Below are positions 7,429 through 16,371 of a stretch of 64,000 nucleotides of DNA, piece by piece. The notes below the pieces were generated by a model. The model made no database searches. It was not told the DNA's origin and was given only the letters and a program-made list of their open reading frames with translations. The DNA is from Bacteroides mediterraneensis (GTDB lineage Bacteria > Bacteroidota > Bacteroidia > Bacteroidales > Bacteroidaceae): positions 1,824,919 through 1,888,918 of the forward strand of contig NZ_LT635783.1 of the NCBI RefSeq assembly GCF_900128455.1. The letters are read 5' to 3'. Both the position numbers and the translations under genes were made by a program. The stretch's first letter is position 1. The number at the start of each line of letters is the position of its first letter.

Positions 7429-7578
7429 TATGGCTACTATTCATACTGTTAAAATTATTGAGAATACTCGTGCAGACTACAGCCACACTTTGACTAAGTT
7501 GTAAATAGCTTTTTATTGAACAAGATATAACCTATTGGAATTGGAGTGACCGAAATATGCTATACAGTAAAATTAGAA

Positions 7579-8151
7579 ATGTTTAATATGTATAATCCTA
7601 AATATATCATTAATGACCAGATGTGGCAGTATCGTAGTCCCAAAGGACCGGCAATACATACATTTTTTACAGCCGATGGGACTGCTATCGGTATGTTTCA
7701 AGGTTCAAGAGGTGTTCGCCCTGATTTGGACTTTAAAGTAAAAATACTATTGCCAAATCCTGAATCAGTGCCATATCTACTTCCACATGATGAATGGGTT
7801 GTGGATTTACTAATTAAGGCGCAACATTATAAAAGGGAAATTATAGATCTTCTTAATTTCTATCTCAACTTTTACGAAAATTGTCATCCCTTTAACTCAG
7901 TTGAAGAAAGATCTGCATATGTGCCTACCACTATAAGGAAAATTGAAAAGCTATACAGTAATGTGAAGGTAGATGGAACGATGTCCATCGGGGGAATTGC
8001 TTTGATACTAGAATTGTTCTGTTTGTGTGAAAAACAAAACCCCGATGCCCATCAATTTTGTCTTACGCTTTTATGGACAAAAGAATGTATTGAAGGAACG
8101 AGAGACCTAAAAAATCTCTTGAACATAGTAATCCGTCATCGTGAGTATTAG
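7579..8151 (+). CDS. Hypothetical protein linked to the DpnII-type system
   Basis: About 190 residues from the ATG at 7579; a GTG at 7546 in the same frame would add 11. No known family was recognised. The N-terminal half holds YNPKYIINDQMWQYRSPKG and an FFTADGTAIGMFQGSRG stretch; a central DEWVVDLLIKAQHYKREIID looks helical; the C-terminal part has several Cys (LFCLCEKQN, KECIEG). No signal peptide or membrane span. The gene follows the XRE regulator on the + strand, and its stop overlaps that of the convergent methyltransferase gene by 4 bp. Its fixed place between regulator and restriction-modification operon suggests an accessory role, but no function can be assigned. Confidence 0.6.
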   Translation: MFNMYNPKYIINDQMWQYRSPKGPAIHTFFTADGTAIGMFQGSRGVRPDLDFKVKILLPNPESVPYLLPHDEWVVDLLIKAQHYKREIIDLLNFYLNFYENCHPFNSVEERSAYVPTTIRKIEKLYSNVKVDGTMSIGGIALILELFCLCEKQNPDAHQFCLTLLWTKECIEGTRDLKNLLNIVIRHREY

Positions 8152-9029
8152 AACGGAAGTTCCAGACCATAATACACCTCAGATTCACAAAAAACGTTGG
8201 CATCACTCTCAGGGAATAGATTGGCTTGTTTTTCCAATTTTGCCAGAATTTCATTCCTCCTATTAGTGTTATTCAGTTCCTCACGGCGGGTTTTGCTCAG
8301 TTGCAAAAAGGCTTCATTTTGATCTATGCCGAGGAATCGACGTCCCAATAGATTTGCAGCAATACCTGTCGTACTACTGCCTGTGAATGGATCTAAAATC
8401 CATGCACCAGGAAGAGTTGAGGCTTGTATGATTCGCGACAGAACGCACAATGGTTTTTGAGTAGGATGTTTACCACAAGATTTTTCCCATCGTGCAATTG
8501 CTGGTAATCGCCACACATCACGCATCTGAGTACCGCCATTGATCTTTTTCATGAGTTCATAGTTAAAGTAATGGGGTACCTTTTGCTCTTTACGAGCCCA
8601 AAGTATATATTCGGCAGCATAAGTGAAATATTTGCAAGACAGATTTGGTGGTGGATTTGTTTTCTCCCAGGTAATGCAGTTCAATATTTTGAATCCTAAC
8701 TCAGTCAAGCATCGTGCTACAGAGAATATATTATGATAAGTACCACTTATCCAAATCGTTCCATTGCTTTTCAGTTTATCTCGACAAGCTGCTATCCATG
8801 ACTTATCAAACAGATAATCTTCTTCATATCCGTTGGATTTATCCCAATCTCCTTTATTGACAGATACCATTTTGCCGTTTTGAACACTTATTCCGCCATT
8901 TGACAAATGATATGGTGGATCTGCGAAAATCATATCGAACTTGAATTCAAATGAATTCAGAAGTTCAATACAATCTCCCTGAAGAAGAGTAAAATCTTTA
9001 TTCTCTGACTTATAATAAGCAACTGGCAT
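8148..9029 (-). CDS. Type II N6-adenine DNA methyltransferase, DpnA type
   Basis: A 293-residue beta-class DNA methyltransferase. The catalytic motif comes first (FADPPYHLSNGG, about 36-47) and the SAM-binding motif later (DPFTGSSTTG, near 214). It resembles the second methyltransferase of the DpnII system, which protects GATC including single-stranded DNA. The ATG at 9029 directly abuts the TAA of the endonuclease gene, so the two are coupled. As last gene of the three-gene operon it would give extra protection, for instance to incoming single-stranded DNA; that role is known for DpnA and inferred here. Confidence 0.92.
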   Translation of the reverse strand: MPVAYYKSENKDFTLLQGDCIELLNSFEFKFDMIFADPPYHLSNGGISVQNGKMVSVNKGDWDKSNGYEEDYLFDKSWIAACRDKLKSNGTIWISGTYHNIFSVARCLTELGFKILNCITWEKTNPPPNLSCKYFTYAAEYILWARKEQKVPHYFNYELMKKINGGTQMRDVWRLPAIARWEKSCGKHPTQKPLCVLSRIIQASTLPGAWILDPFTGSSTTGIAANLLGRRFLGIDQNEAFLQLSKTRREELNNTNRRNEILAKLEKQANLFPESDANVFCESEVYYGLELPF

Positions 9030-9908
9030 TTAAATAAGTACTTTTGGTATTATTTCACTTTCAAGATCTGCAATATTGTATAAGTGTTCCAAGACATCAA
9101 ATGTTTCTTTCAGGTTATTTTTTGCATTTCGCCAGCCACATCCATCTGTGAACCAAACAAACTTAAAATAGCCTAAATCTTTGGTTTCTAGCGTAATTGT
9201 TTTATAACTACGGGCCGTTTCGTTCAGTTTGGATCCACTGCTGGTATAAAAGTTCGTTTCTATTCCATAAACAATGTCTTTACCTTTTACAACAAAATCG
9301 AACCTCTTTTCAGCTCCACCATTATTTGAGATAGAAGACAGGTCTATACCCCATTTTGCCTCTATTTCATGGATATACATTTCCTTAAAATATGATTCAC
9401 CTTTCACAAGCCCAGCTTTGCAAAGAAAACCTTCCACAAGATTTTCCATCAAATGGCCTCCTCTATTCTTACGACCATTAGAATCCAGACCAGTTTCGAT
9501 GCCTGTTACATAATCAACGAGATTGTTGACTATATGATTTTCCATTAAATCAAAAAGGCCTGTTTTACGCATAAATTTGGTATATTCTTCATTTGTGCAA
9601 TTAGGCTTATCAAAATGAAAATCAATCTGGCCTTCTTCATCCATAGCCATAATATCTAGCTCGCGTTTGGCTAAAAGAATAGGAATGCAACTTAATGTTT
9701 CTGGATATTTTGTTAAAATCTTTTGAAAATCTTCTTCAATATTCTTCGAACCAATAAGTGAATTTAGAATATTGAGAGGAATTTTGATGGCATCCACATT
9801 ATTGAATACCTTATTGAAATCAATATAATATTTGTAATCGGCTATTGAAGGTCTAAAACCTGCAAACCAACTGTCGAAATCTCTCATATCAGTAAACATT
9901 GGCAACAT
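9030..9908 (-). CDS. DpnII-type restriction endonuclease (GATC)
   Basis: A 292-residue protein that follows R.DpnII along its length: SIADYKYYIDFNKVFNNV, LNSLIGSKNIEEDF, VTGIETGLDSNGRKNRGG, KRFDFVVKGKDIVYGIETNF and SSGSKLNETARSYK. The paired acidic residues in RFDFVV and GIETNF probably form the PD-(D/E)xK-like active site. It should cleave unmethylated GATC in double-stranded DNA, before the G as DpnII does. The gene overlaps the upstream methyltransferase by 20 bp and abuts the downstream one, an arrangement that keeps endonuclease and protection in step. The order here is methylase, endonuclease, second methylase, whereas the classical dpn operon has both methylases first. The frame is intact. 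Confidence 0.95.
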   Translation of the reverse strand: MLPMFTDMRDFDSWFAGFRPSIADYKYYIDFNKVFNNVDAIKIPLNILNSLIGSKNIEEDFQKILTKYPETLSCIPILLAKRELDIMAMDEEGQIDFHFDKPNCTNEEYTKFMRKTGLFDLMENHIVNNLVDYVTGIETGLDSNGRKNRGGHLMENLVEGFLCKAGLVKGESYFKEMYIHEIEAKWGIDLSSISNNGGAEKRFDFVVKGKDIVYGIETNFYTSSGSKLNETARSYKTITLETKDLGYFKFVWFTDGCGWRNAKNNLKETFDVLEHLYNIADLESEIIPKVLI

Positions 9909-10800
9909 TTGAAATCATTATCTCAGAAATAGCACCACGACCATTACTCTTTGAATTTATCATTCTCGCAGCAGAGACTCGTTTAATGGAAAAGTCCTTA
10001 TAAAGGTGATCAAAGAAATTGTCTCCATTATCTACATTTTGCGGATCTGAATTACTTGCAACAAACAAGGATTTGTGCATAGCTATTTGTTCACAAAAAT
10101 CACGTAAACGCATTTGTTCAGTATCATCAAAACCGTTTTTTGCATAAGAGGTAAATGCGGAAGTGTCTGTTAGAGGACGATATGGAGGATCACAATAATA
10201 CAAAACATTATCGCCCGCATATTTACCAGTTTGTGCAAAATCACCACAAAGAATTTCAACCCGTTGTAAAACAGCTGAATCTGCCCTTAATGTTTCTTCA
10301 TCACAAATTTTAGGATTTGTATATTTTCCATATGGAACATTAAACTTTCCTTTTGAGTTGACACGATATAGCCCATTAAAACAGGTACGATTGAGGAAGA
10401 TAAATAATGCAGCTGTTTCAACATCTGAATTATTTTTCTCATTAAAACGATCACGTTGAGATAAAAAATAATTTTTTCTTGCCTCATTATCAAGTGCAAG
10501 ATATTCTGTCTGAATTCGTGTTAATTCAAGAATTAATTTTTCAACATCTGATTTTATTATACGGTATGTACAAATTAATTCTTCGTTTATATCATTAATT
10601 ATAGCACGTGTTATGTTAGGATATTCTTGTAGAATCCAGAATAAAACGGCTCCTCCGCCCACAAATGGCTCAATATAAGTCATATTATTCCTTTGTGACA
10701 AATCATGAGGTAGAACTTTTCTTATATCGTCAAGAAGTTGTGTTTTACCTCCAACCCACTTAACAAATGGTTTTGCTGGATATGTATATAATCTTTTCAT
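9889..10800 (-). CDS. Dam-like N6-adenine DNA methyltransferase, DpnM type
   Basis: A 303-residue alpha-class adenine methyltransferase. The ATG at 10800 is used because the frame extension at 10809 begins with TTG. Motifs: FVKWVGGKTQLL, then the SAM loop IEPFVGGGAVL (about residues 43-53) and the catalytic YYCDPPYRPLTDTSAF (about 201-216). This Dam/DpnM layout implies methylation of adenine in GATC. It is the first gene of the operon, with a -7 box at 10846-10853 and a perfect inverted repeat (10810-10842) between box and start codon. AT-rich composition compared with the serine and folate operons suggests acquisition by transfer. Confidence 0.93.
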   Translation of the reverse strand: MKRLYTYPAKPFVKWVGGKTQLLDDIRKVLPHDLSQRNNMTYIEPFVGGGAVLFWILQEYPNITRAIINDINEELICTYRIIKSDVEKLILELTRIQTEYLALDNEARKNYFLSQRDRFNEKNNSDVETAALFIFLNRTCFNGLYRVNSKGKFNVPYGKYTNPKICDEETLRADSAVLQRVEILCGDFAQTGKYAGDNVLYYCDPPYRPLTDTSAFTSYAKNGFDDTEQMRLRDFCEQIAMHKSLFVASNSDPQNVDNGDNFFDHLYKDFSIKRVSAARMINSKSNGRGAISEIMISNVANVY

Positions 10801-10809
10801 ATGCTTCAA

Positions 10810-10842
10810 AATATTACGGCAAAATTTGTCTTCCGTAATATT
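10810..10842. promoter_or_regulatory. Perfect 10-bp inverted repeat in the restriction-modification leader
   Basis: AATATTACGG at 10810-10819 is exactly mirrored by CCGTAATATT at 10833-10842, with a 13-bp spacer. It lies between the -7 box (10846-10853) and the first methyltransferase ATG (10800). It could be an operator for the XRE regulator at 7219 or an RNA hairpin in the leader. No second copy was seen upstream of the regulator gene. Confidence 0.6.
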
Positions 10843-10845
10843 CTA

Positions 10846-10853
10846 CAAAAATA
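10846..10853 (-). promoter_or_regulatory. -7 box of the DpnII-type operon
   Basis: The minus strand reads TATTTTTG, a full match to TAnnTTTG, 45 bp upstream of the ATG at 10800. Confidence 0.6.
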
Positions 10854-10908
10854 CGAATAACAGCTTATTTGGGCAACACAATAAAATATAAGACTAAGAT
10901 TTTTTTAT

Positions 10909-11280
10909 CTTGCCTGCTATAAATACGAAAACTATTCCAAAATTGATTTGGTGGTGATAGAAGTGAAAGACTACAGTGGCTGACTGTTTGTAAGTTATGC
11001 TGAAAGACATCACCTATCCGCAGTTTGGCACGCTTGTAGGTTATGCCTGCAATATAATGAAGGTATTGAAAACCGTAGAAGGATTTGGCGATGCGGAATA
11101 TACAGACAAGAGGGAAGTGGCCCGTGTGCTTCGTGAAGCCGTGCGCAACGGAGAGAATCCGGTCGTCGTAGCGAGCCATGTGGCAGACGTGCAAAGCCGG
11201 AACTGGGACTGTCCGCGGCCGGTCGTAAATTGGCGTTCACGTTTCTTTAGAATCCCTTGGAGAAGGTGGATGAGATTTTA
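10909..11280 (+). pseudogene. Broken nuclease-like gene remnant
   Basis: One + strand frame reads KIDLVVIEVKDYSG and then TGA at 10981-10983, where Trp (TGG) would be expected, followed by LFV in the same frame. The D...ExK pattern with DYSG resembles the core of NERD-type or related nuclease domains. A second frame from an ATG at 10997 continues for 94 codons (YPQFGTLVGYACNIMKVLKT, then EVARVLREAVRNGENPVVVAS) with higher GC. The simplest reading is a gene broken by a stop and a frameshift, possibly when the restriction-modification island inserted. The second part might instead be a fragment of another gene. No start codon or intact domain remains. Confidence 0.35.
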
Positions 11281-11331
11281 GTTTTTCTTTTCAACGTTCT
11301 TTTGTTTTACATGGATTTCACTATTTTTGTA

Positions 11332-11339
11332 TCTGATAA
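11332..11339 (+). promoter_or_regulatory. -7 box of the fic gene
   Basis: TATTTTTG matches TAnnTTTG and ends 18 bp before the ATG at 11358. Confidence 0.55.
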
Positions 11340-11357
11340 GAAGAAAATAAGAAAAGT

Positions 11358-12368
11358 ATGTACATACCACCCTTCACTGTTTCCTCTAAAGCGATTAATC
11401 TGATTGCAGAAATAGCTTCCACGATAGAACGGTATGCTATACACATGGAGCAATCCGATGGATTACGCCTGCGCAAGGCCAACCGGATAAAAACTATTCA
11501 TAGTTCGTTGGCTATAGAGGGAAATAACTTGACGGAAAGCCAGGTGCGTGACATTATAAACGGGAAAAATGTAGTAGCTCCCCTGAGGGAGATACAAGAA
11601 GTGAAGAATGCGATAAAAACATACGAGTTGTATCCCTCTTTGAATCCGTTTAAGGTGAGCGATTTGCTGAAAGCTCACGGAGTGATGATGCAGGCCTTGA
11701 CAGGTGATGCCGGAAGATTCCGTGCCGGTGGTGTGGGAGTGTTCAGTGAGAAAGGATGTGTACACATGGCACCTCCTGCCGACAGGGTGCCTATGCTGAT
11801 TAATGATTTGTTTGAATGGCTTGCTGAATCGACAGACCATCTGTTAATTCGTTCGTGTGTATTTCATTATGAATTTGAGTTTATTCATCCGTTTAGTGAT
11901 GGAAACGGGCGTATGGGCAGGCTGTGGCAGTCGCTCATATTGGGTAAACTGCATCCGTTGTTTGAACATCTTCCTGTAGAGAACATGGTCTATGCCAACC
12001 AGCAGGCTTATTATGATGCCATTACTGAAAGCTCAAGAATAGCTAATAGTGGCCCTTTTATCGATTTTATGCTGAATGAGATATTGAGTGCATTGAAGGC
12101 TCATCAGGCTGAGGAGACAGAGAATGGCGGTTTAAATGACGGTATAAATGGCGGTTTAAACGTCGGTATAAACGAACGAAATATATTGACTCTTATCGCT
12201 AATTCACCTACGGTAACTGTACGTGAGATGGCAGATATGTTGGGCTTTTCATTAAGGCAATGTGAGCGCCTGATAGCAGAAATGAAGCGTAAGAACCTGA
12301 TAAAGAGAACAGGCTCAAAGAAATCAGGTATATGGCAGGTGGTATATGATCAGACAAAGGAAATTTAG
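11358..12368 (+). CDS. Fic family adenylyltransferase with HTH tail
   Basis: A 336-residue Fic protein. The N-terminal region holds the inhibitory motif SLAIEG (about 50-55), the form in which the inhibitory helix precedes the Fic core. The catalytic loop HPFSDGNGRMGR is intact at about 177-188. A short Gly/Asn-rich linker with two imperfect repeats (GGLNDGI / GGLNVGI, about 258-272) leads to a winged-helix-like tail (VTVREMADMLGFSLRQCERL). Fic enzymes transfer AMP to hydroxyl side chains of target proteins. The partner is unknown, and no separate antitoxin gene is present, consistent with built-in inhibition. It stands alone between the island and the helicase gene. Confidence 0.92.
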   Translation: MYIPPFTVSSKAINLIAEIASTIERYAIHMEQSDGLRLRKANRIKTIHSSLAIEGNNLTESQVRDIINGKNVVAPLREIQEVKNAIKTYELYPSLNPFKVSDLLKAHGVMMQALTGDAGRFRAGGVGVFSEKGCVHMAPPADRVPMLINDLFEWLAESTDHLLIRSCVFHYEFEFIHPFSDGNGRMGRLWQSLILGKLHPLFEHLPVENMVYANQQAYYDAITESSRIANSGPFIDFMLNEILSALKAHQAEETENGGLNDGINGGLNVGINERNILTLIANSPTVTVREMADMLGFSLRQCERLIAEMKRKNLIKRTGSKKSGIWQVVYDQTKEI

Positions 12369-12419
12369 CCATCTTCCGGATATTCTTTTTCATTTCCTCC
12401 CATTCTTGCCGGATTTTCT

Positions 12420-12427
12420 TATTTTTG
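12420..12427 (+). promoter_or_regulatory. -7 box of the DEAD-box helicase gene
   Basis: TATTTTTG matches TAnnTTTG, 83 bp upstream of the ATG at 12510, giving a leader of about 75 nt. Confidence 0.5.
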
Positions 12428-12509
12428 TATATAACGAATGGTATAAAAAGTTGAGATTAAAGAAGTACTTTCATTAGAAGAAAATTTATAGTATATAACC
12501 CCAAGAATT

Positions 12510-13826
12510 ATGGACATACAAACAATACTATCCAACCTGAAGATTGACCAGTTGAACGCCATGCAGGAGGCCGCTATCGATGCCTGGAAAGACGGCAGCG
12601 ACCTGATTCTGCTTTCGCCCACCGGCTCCGGAAAGACGCTGGCCTATCTGTTGCCGCTGGTGAGCTCGCTGAAGCAGGGAGTGGAAGGCGTGCAGGCCGT
12701 GGTGCTGGTGCCTTCGCGCGAACTGGCTTTGCAGATTGAGCAGGTGTTCAAGGCCATGGGAACCGGCTTCCCGGTGATGAGCTGCTACGGCGGTCGCCCG
12801 GCCATGGAGGAACACCGCACCATGAAGGGCATCTCGCCGGCCGTGATTATCGGTACGCCGGGACGTATGAACGACCACCTGAACAAGGAGAATTTCGAGG
12901 CCGGCACGGTGCGCACGCTGGTCATCGACGAGTTTGACAAGTGCCTGGAGTTCGGCTTCCAGGACGAGATGGCCGAGGTCATCGGCAAGTTGCCGTCGTT
13001 GCGCCGCCGCTTCCTGTTGTCGGCCACCGATGCGGAGGAGATTCCGCGCTTCACGGGGATGAACCGCACGCAGAAGCTGGACTTCCTGAATCCGGAGGAG
13101 ACGGTATCGCAGCGCTTGAGGCTCTATAGGGTCACCTCGCCGGAGAAGGACAAGCTGGAGACGCTCTACAAGCTGCTGTGTACGCTGGGCAACGAATCGA
13201 CGCTGGTGTTCTGCAACCACCGGGAGAGTGTGGACCGGGTAGGGAAGTATCTGCACTCCATGAAGGTGTATTGCGAGACGTTCCACGGCGGCATGGAGCA
13301 GGACGACCGCGAACGGGCGTTGTATAAGTTCCGCAACGGGAGCTGCCATATCTTCGTATCGACCGACCTGGCGGCCCGGGGACTGGATATTCCGGACATC
13401 CGTCACGTGGTGCATTATCACTTGCCGGTGGCCGAGGACGGGTTCATTCATCGCAACGGACGTACGGCGCGCTGGGAGGCGGAGGGAAATGCCTTCCTCA
13501 TTCTGCATGCCGAAGAACGTATCCCCGACTATGTGCCGCAGCCGCTCGAAGAGTTCGCCTTGCCGGAAAAGACACCGCAGCCTGCCTTGCCGGAATTTGT
13601 CACCTTGTATATAGGGAAAGGCAAGAAAGACAAGATCAACAAGATTGACATCGTGGGTTTCCTCTCCAAAAAAGGCGGACTGGGCCGGGAGGACGTGGGC
13701 CGTGTAGACGTGAAAGATCACTATGCGTTTGCGGCTATTTCGCGGAAAAAGGCTAAACAAACGTTAAAACTCATACAAAATGAAAAGATTAAGGGGGTAA
13801 AAACTTTGATAGAACTGGCAAAATAA
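12510..13826 (+). CDS. DbpA-like DEAD-box RNA helicase
   Basis: A 438-residue DEAD-box helicase. Motifs in order: Q-motif region near residue 14-19, SPTGSGKT (36-43), PSRELA (68-73), TPGRM (116-120), DEFD in place of DEAD (140-143), SAT (171-173), TDLAARGLD and HRNGRTAR. The last 75 residues (VTLYIGKGKKDKINKIDIVGF and on) look like the DbpA RNA-binding domain, which in E. coli targets 23S rRNA helix 92. So it probably helps assemble the large ribosomal subunit. DEFD and the N in HRNGRTAR (usually HRIGRTGR) are mild deviations. It is followed by a terminator-like hairpin. Confidence 0.9.
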   Translation: MDIQTILSNLKIDQLNAMQEAAIDAWKDGSDLILLSPTGSGKTLAYLLPLVSSLKQGVEGVQAVVLVPSRELALQIEQVFKAMGTGFPVMSCYGGRPAMEEHRTMKGISPAVIIGTPGRMNDHLNKENFEAGTVRTLVIDEFDKCLEFGFQDEMAEVIGKLPSLRRRFLLSATDAEEIPRFTGMNRTQKLDFLNPEETVSQRLRLYRVTSPEKDKLETLYKLLCTLGNESTLVFCNHRESVDRVGKYLHSMKVYCETFHGGMEQDDRERALYKFRNGSCHIFVSTDLAARGLDIPDIRHVVHYHLPVAEDGFIHRNGRTARWEAEGNAFLILHAEERIPDYVPQPLEEFALPEKTPQPALPEFVTLYIGKGKKDKINKIDIVGFLSKKGGLGREDVGRVDVKDHYAFAAISRKKAKQTLKLIQNEKIKGVKTLIELAK

Positions 13827-13842
13827 TAACTTTGTGTCACAT

Positions 13843-13865
13843 CAGCCCTCCGGCGGTGAGGGCTG
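13843..13865 (+). terminator. Hairpin after the helicase gene
   Basis: CAGCCCTC and GAGGGCTG form a perfect 8-bp stem with a 7-nt loop, 16 bp after the stop codon. The following T stretch is weak. Confidence 0.6.
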
Positions 13866-14078
13866 CTTCACATTTTGCTATGTCGCGCGAGTGTCCTCCC
13901 TGCCATGGCTTTCCATTTTCGTGTCAATATGTTATCAAAATGACCTTTACTTGCATAATTTGAAAGTTAAAATCCGATAAGCGTGTAAAATTATCACGAA
14001 TTCTTTTGGAAGTCTAAAAATAATCACTAAATTCGCAAGTGTTAGCTAAAATGATTGTTTAACCAAAACAAACTTCCA

Positions 14079-15149
14079 ATGAAGAAACATAATTTTAATG
14101 CGGGACCGTCTATTTTGCCTCGCGAAGTGATAGAAAAGACAGCTCAGGCTATTCTTGATTTTAATGGTTCAGGACTTTCGTTGATGGAAATCAGTCACCG
14201 CGCGAAAGACTTCCAGCCGGTGGTGGACGAAGCGGTTGCGCTGTTCAAGGAACTGCTGCATATTCCGGAAGGATACTCGGTATTGTTCCTGGGTGGAGGT
14301 GCAAGCTTGGAGTTCTGTATGGTTCCCTATAATTTCCTGGAAAAGAAAGCGGCTTACCTGAACACGGGTACATGGGCTAAGAAGGCCATGAAGGAAGCCA
14401 AGGCTTTCGGCGAGACGATTGAGGTGGCTTCTTCCGAAAAGGATGGCTACACGTATATCCCGAAGAATTACGAAGTGCCGGCCGATGCGGATTATTTCCA
14501 TATCACGACGAACAATACAATCTATGGTACGGAACTGCATGCCGACCTGGATGTGAACGTGCCGATGGTGGCTGATATGTCGTCGGATATCTTCTCCCGT
14601 CCGGTGGATGTGTCCAAGTATATCTGTATCTACGGAGGTGCGCAGAAGAACCTGGCGCCTGCGGGTGTGACTTTCGTCATCGTGAAGAACGATGCGCTGG
14701 GCAAGGTGTCCCGTCATATTCCGACCATGCTGAACTATCAGACGCATGTGGACAAGGGTTCTATGTTCAACACGCCGCCGGTAGTGCCTATTTATGCCGC
14801 ACTCCAGACATTGCGCTGGCTGAAGGAACAGGGCGGTGTGGAAGAAATGCAGCGCCGTGCCAAACAGCGTGCCGACATGCTGTATGCGGAAATCGACCGC
14901 AACAAGCTGTTCCGGGGTACGGTGACGGTGAAGGAAGACCGTTCGTACATGAACATCTGCTTCGTCATGGCGGATGAATACAAGGAACTGGAGGCCGACT
15001 TCCTGAAGTTCGCTACCGAAAAAGGTATGGTGGGCATCAAGGGTCACCGTTCGGTAGGTGGTTTCCGTGCTTCTTGCTACAATGCCATGCCGGTAGAAAG
15101 TGTGCAGGCGCTCATCGACTGCATGCAGGAATTTGAGAAAATGCATTAA
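14079..15149 (+). CDS. serC: Phosphoserine aminotransferase
   Basis: A 356-residue class V aminotransferase. The ATG at 14079 gives the typical [14 protein letters not shown] start; eight extra codons upstream in frame are unlikely. The PLP lysine is in [14 protein letters not shown] (near residue 195), and the C-terminal [16 protein letters not shown] binds the phosphate of the substrate. It converts 3-phosphohydroxypyruvate and glutamate to phosphoserine and 2-oxoglutarate in serine biosynthesis, and may also serve in pyridoxal phosphate synthesis. It is first in a serC-serA-DUF1015 cluster read on the + strand; the gap to serA is 73 bp. Confidence 0.97.
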   Translation: MKKHNFNAGPSILPREVIEKTAQAILDFNGSGLSLMEISHRAKDFQPVVDEAVALFKELLHIPEGYSVLFLGGGASLEFCMVPYNFLEKKAAYLNTGTWAKKAMKEAKAFGETIEVASSEKDGYTYIPKNYEVPADADYFHITTNNTIYGTELHADLDVNVPMVADMSSDIFSRPVDVSKYICIYGGAQKNLAPAGVTFVIVKNDALGKVSRHIPTMLNYQTHVDKGSMFNTPPVVPIYAALQTLRWLKEQGGVEEMQRRAKQRADMLYAEIDRNKLFRGTVTVKEDRSYMNICFVMADEYKELEADFLKFATEKGMVGIKGHRSVGGFRASCYNAMPVESVQALIDCMQEFEKMH

Positions 15150-15222
15150 TTGTTGTTATATCTGAGAATAAGGGCGTGGGAGATACAAAAACACGTCCTT
15201 GTTTTCTTTAAAATCGAATATT

Positions 15223-16146
15223 ATGAAAGTATTGGTTGCGACAGAGAAACCGTTTGCCAAAGTGGCAGTAGACGGTATCCGGAAAGAGATAGAAGGTGCA
15301 GGCTATGAACTGGCTTTGCTGGAGAAATATACCGACAAACAGCAGTTGCTCGATGCGGTGAAGGATGCGAATGCGGTGATTATCCGCAGTGACATCATCG
15401 ACAAGGAGGTGCTGGATGCGGCGAAGGAACTGAAAATCGTGGTGCGTGCCGGCGCGGGATACGACAATGTGGACCTGGAGGCGGCTACGGCGCACGGGGT
15501 TTGCGTGATGAATACGCCGGGGCAGAACTCGAATGCGGTGGCCGAACTGGCTTTCGGCATGATGGTGATGGCGGTGCGTAACTTCTACGACGGCAAGTCG
15601 GGCACGGAACTGAAGGGCAAGAAGTTGGGTATTCATGCGTATGGCAACGTGGGACGCAATGTAGCACGTATCGCCAAGGGATTCGGCATGGACATCTATG
15701 CGTACGATGCCTACTGTCCGAAAGAGGCGATGGAGGCCGACGGCGTGAAACCGGTGGATTCAGCCGAAGAACTGTATGCCACTTGCAACGTGGTGTCTCT
15801 GCACATTCCGGCCACTGCCGAAACCAAGAACTCGATTAATTATGCGCTGGTGAACCGGATGCCGAAAAACGGGCTGCTGGTGAATACGGCCCGCAAGGAG
15901 GTCATCAACGAGGCGGAACTGATCAAGCTGATGGAAGACCGTCCGGACCTGAAGTATGTGACGGACATCATGCCGGTGGCCAATGAAGAATTTGCAGCCA
16001 AATTCCCGGGACGTTATTTCTCTACGCCGAAGAAGATGGGTGCACAGACGGCTGAGGCGAATATCAATGCCGGCATCGCAGCGGCCCGTCAGATTGTGGG
16101 CTTCCTGAAGGATGGTTGTGAGAAATTCCGTGTAAATAAAAAATAA
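15223..16146 (+). CDS. serA: D-3-phosphoglycerate dehydrogenase (short form)
   Basis: A 307-residue D-2-hydroxyacid dehydrogenase. The ATG at 15223 begins MKVLVATEKPFAK, the usual N-terminus. The Rossmann signature GIHAYGNVGRNVARIAKGFG is at about 140-159. NTARKEV supplies the conserved Arg, and the C-terminal half lacks the ACT domain of the long E. coli form, so allosteric serine inhibition through ACT is not expected. It oxidises 3-phosphoglycerate, the first step of serine synthesis. Position behind serC makes this assignment firm over other hydroxyacid dehydrogenases. Confidence 0.94.
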   Translation: MKVLVATEKPFAKVAVDGIRKEIEGAGYELALLEKYTDKQQLLDAVKDANAVIIRSDIIDKEVLDAAKELKIVVRAGAGYDNVDLEAATAHGVCVMNTPGQNSNAVAELAFGMMVMAVRNFYDGKSGTELKGKKLGIHAYGNVGRNVARIAKGFGMDIYAYDAYCPKEAMEADGVKPVDSAEELYATCNVVSLHIPATAETKNSINYALVNRMPKNGLLVNTARKEVINEAELIKLMEDRPDLKYVTDIMPVANEEFAAKFPGRYFSTPKKMGAQTAEANINAGIAAARQIVGFLKDGCEKFRVNKK

Positions 16147-16164
16147 CTCCTGTTTTACGCATAA

Positions 16165-16371
16165 ATGAAACTGACGAGTGACGAACGGCATTTGCTGATT
16201 CCGTTGGGAATGGGCAGTTCCTTGCTGCTGGTGAATACGTTGTGCAGGTCGTTTTTGGATGACTTCTGGCAGGGTTTTCTGTGCGGTATGGCACTGGTAT
16301 GTTTACTTTATGCGTTACGGACGTTGGTATTGTTTTTCAAACGAAATTTCAAGCATTATGGCAACAGTTAA
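16165..16371 (+). CDS. Small membrane protein between serA and DUF1015
   Basis: A 68-residue protein with two hydrophobic stretches (IPLGMGSSLLLVNTL and FLCGMALVCLLYALRTLVLFF) and a basic tail KRNFKHYGN. It fits a small inner-membrane protein. No family was recognised. It lies 18 bp after serA and overlaps the start of the DUF1015 gene by 14 bp, which supports real, coupled translation. Confidence 0.55.
   Translation: MKLTSDERHLLIPLGMGSSLLLVNTLCRSFLDDFWQGFLCGMALVCLLYALRTLVLFFKRNFKHYGNS

Noticed and set aside
7430-7504. 24-codon frame right after the XRE regulator
   Set aside because: Too short to judge and without recognisable features.
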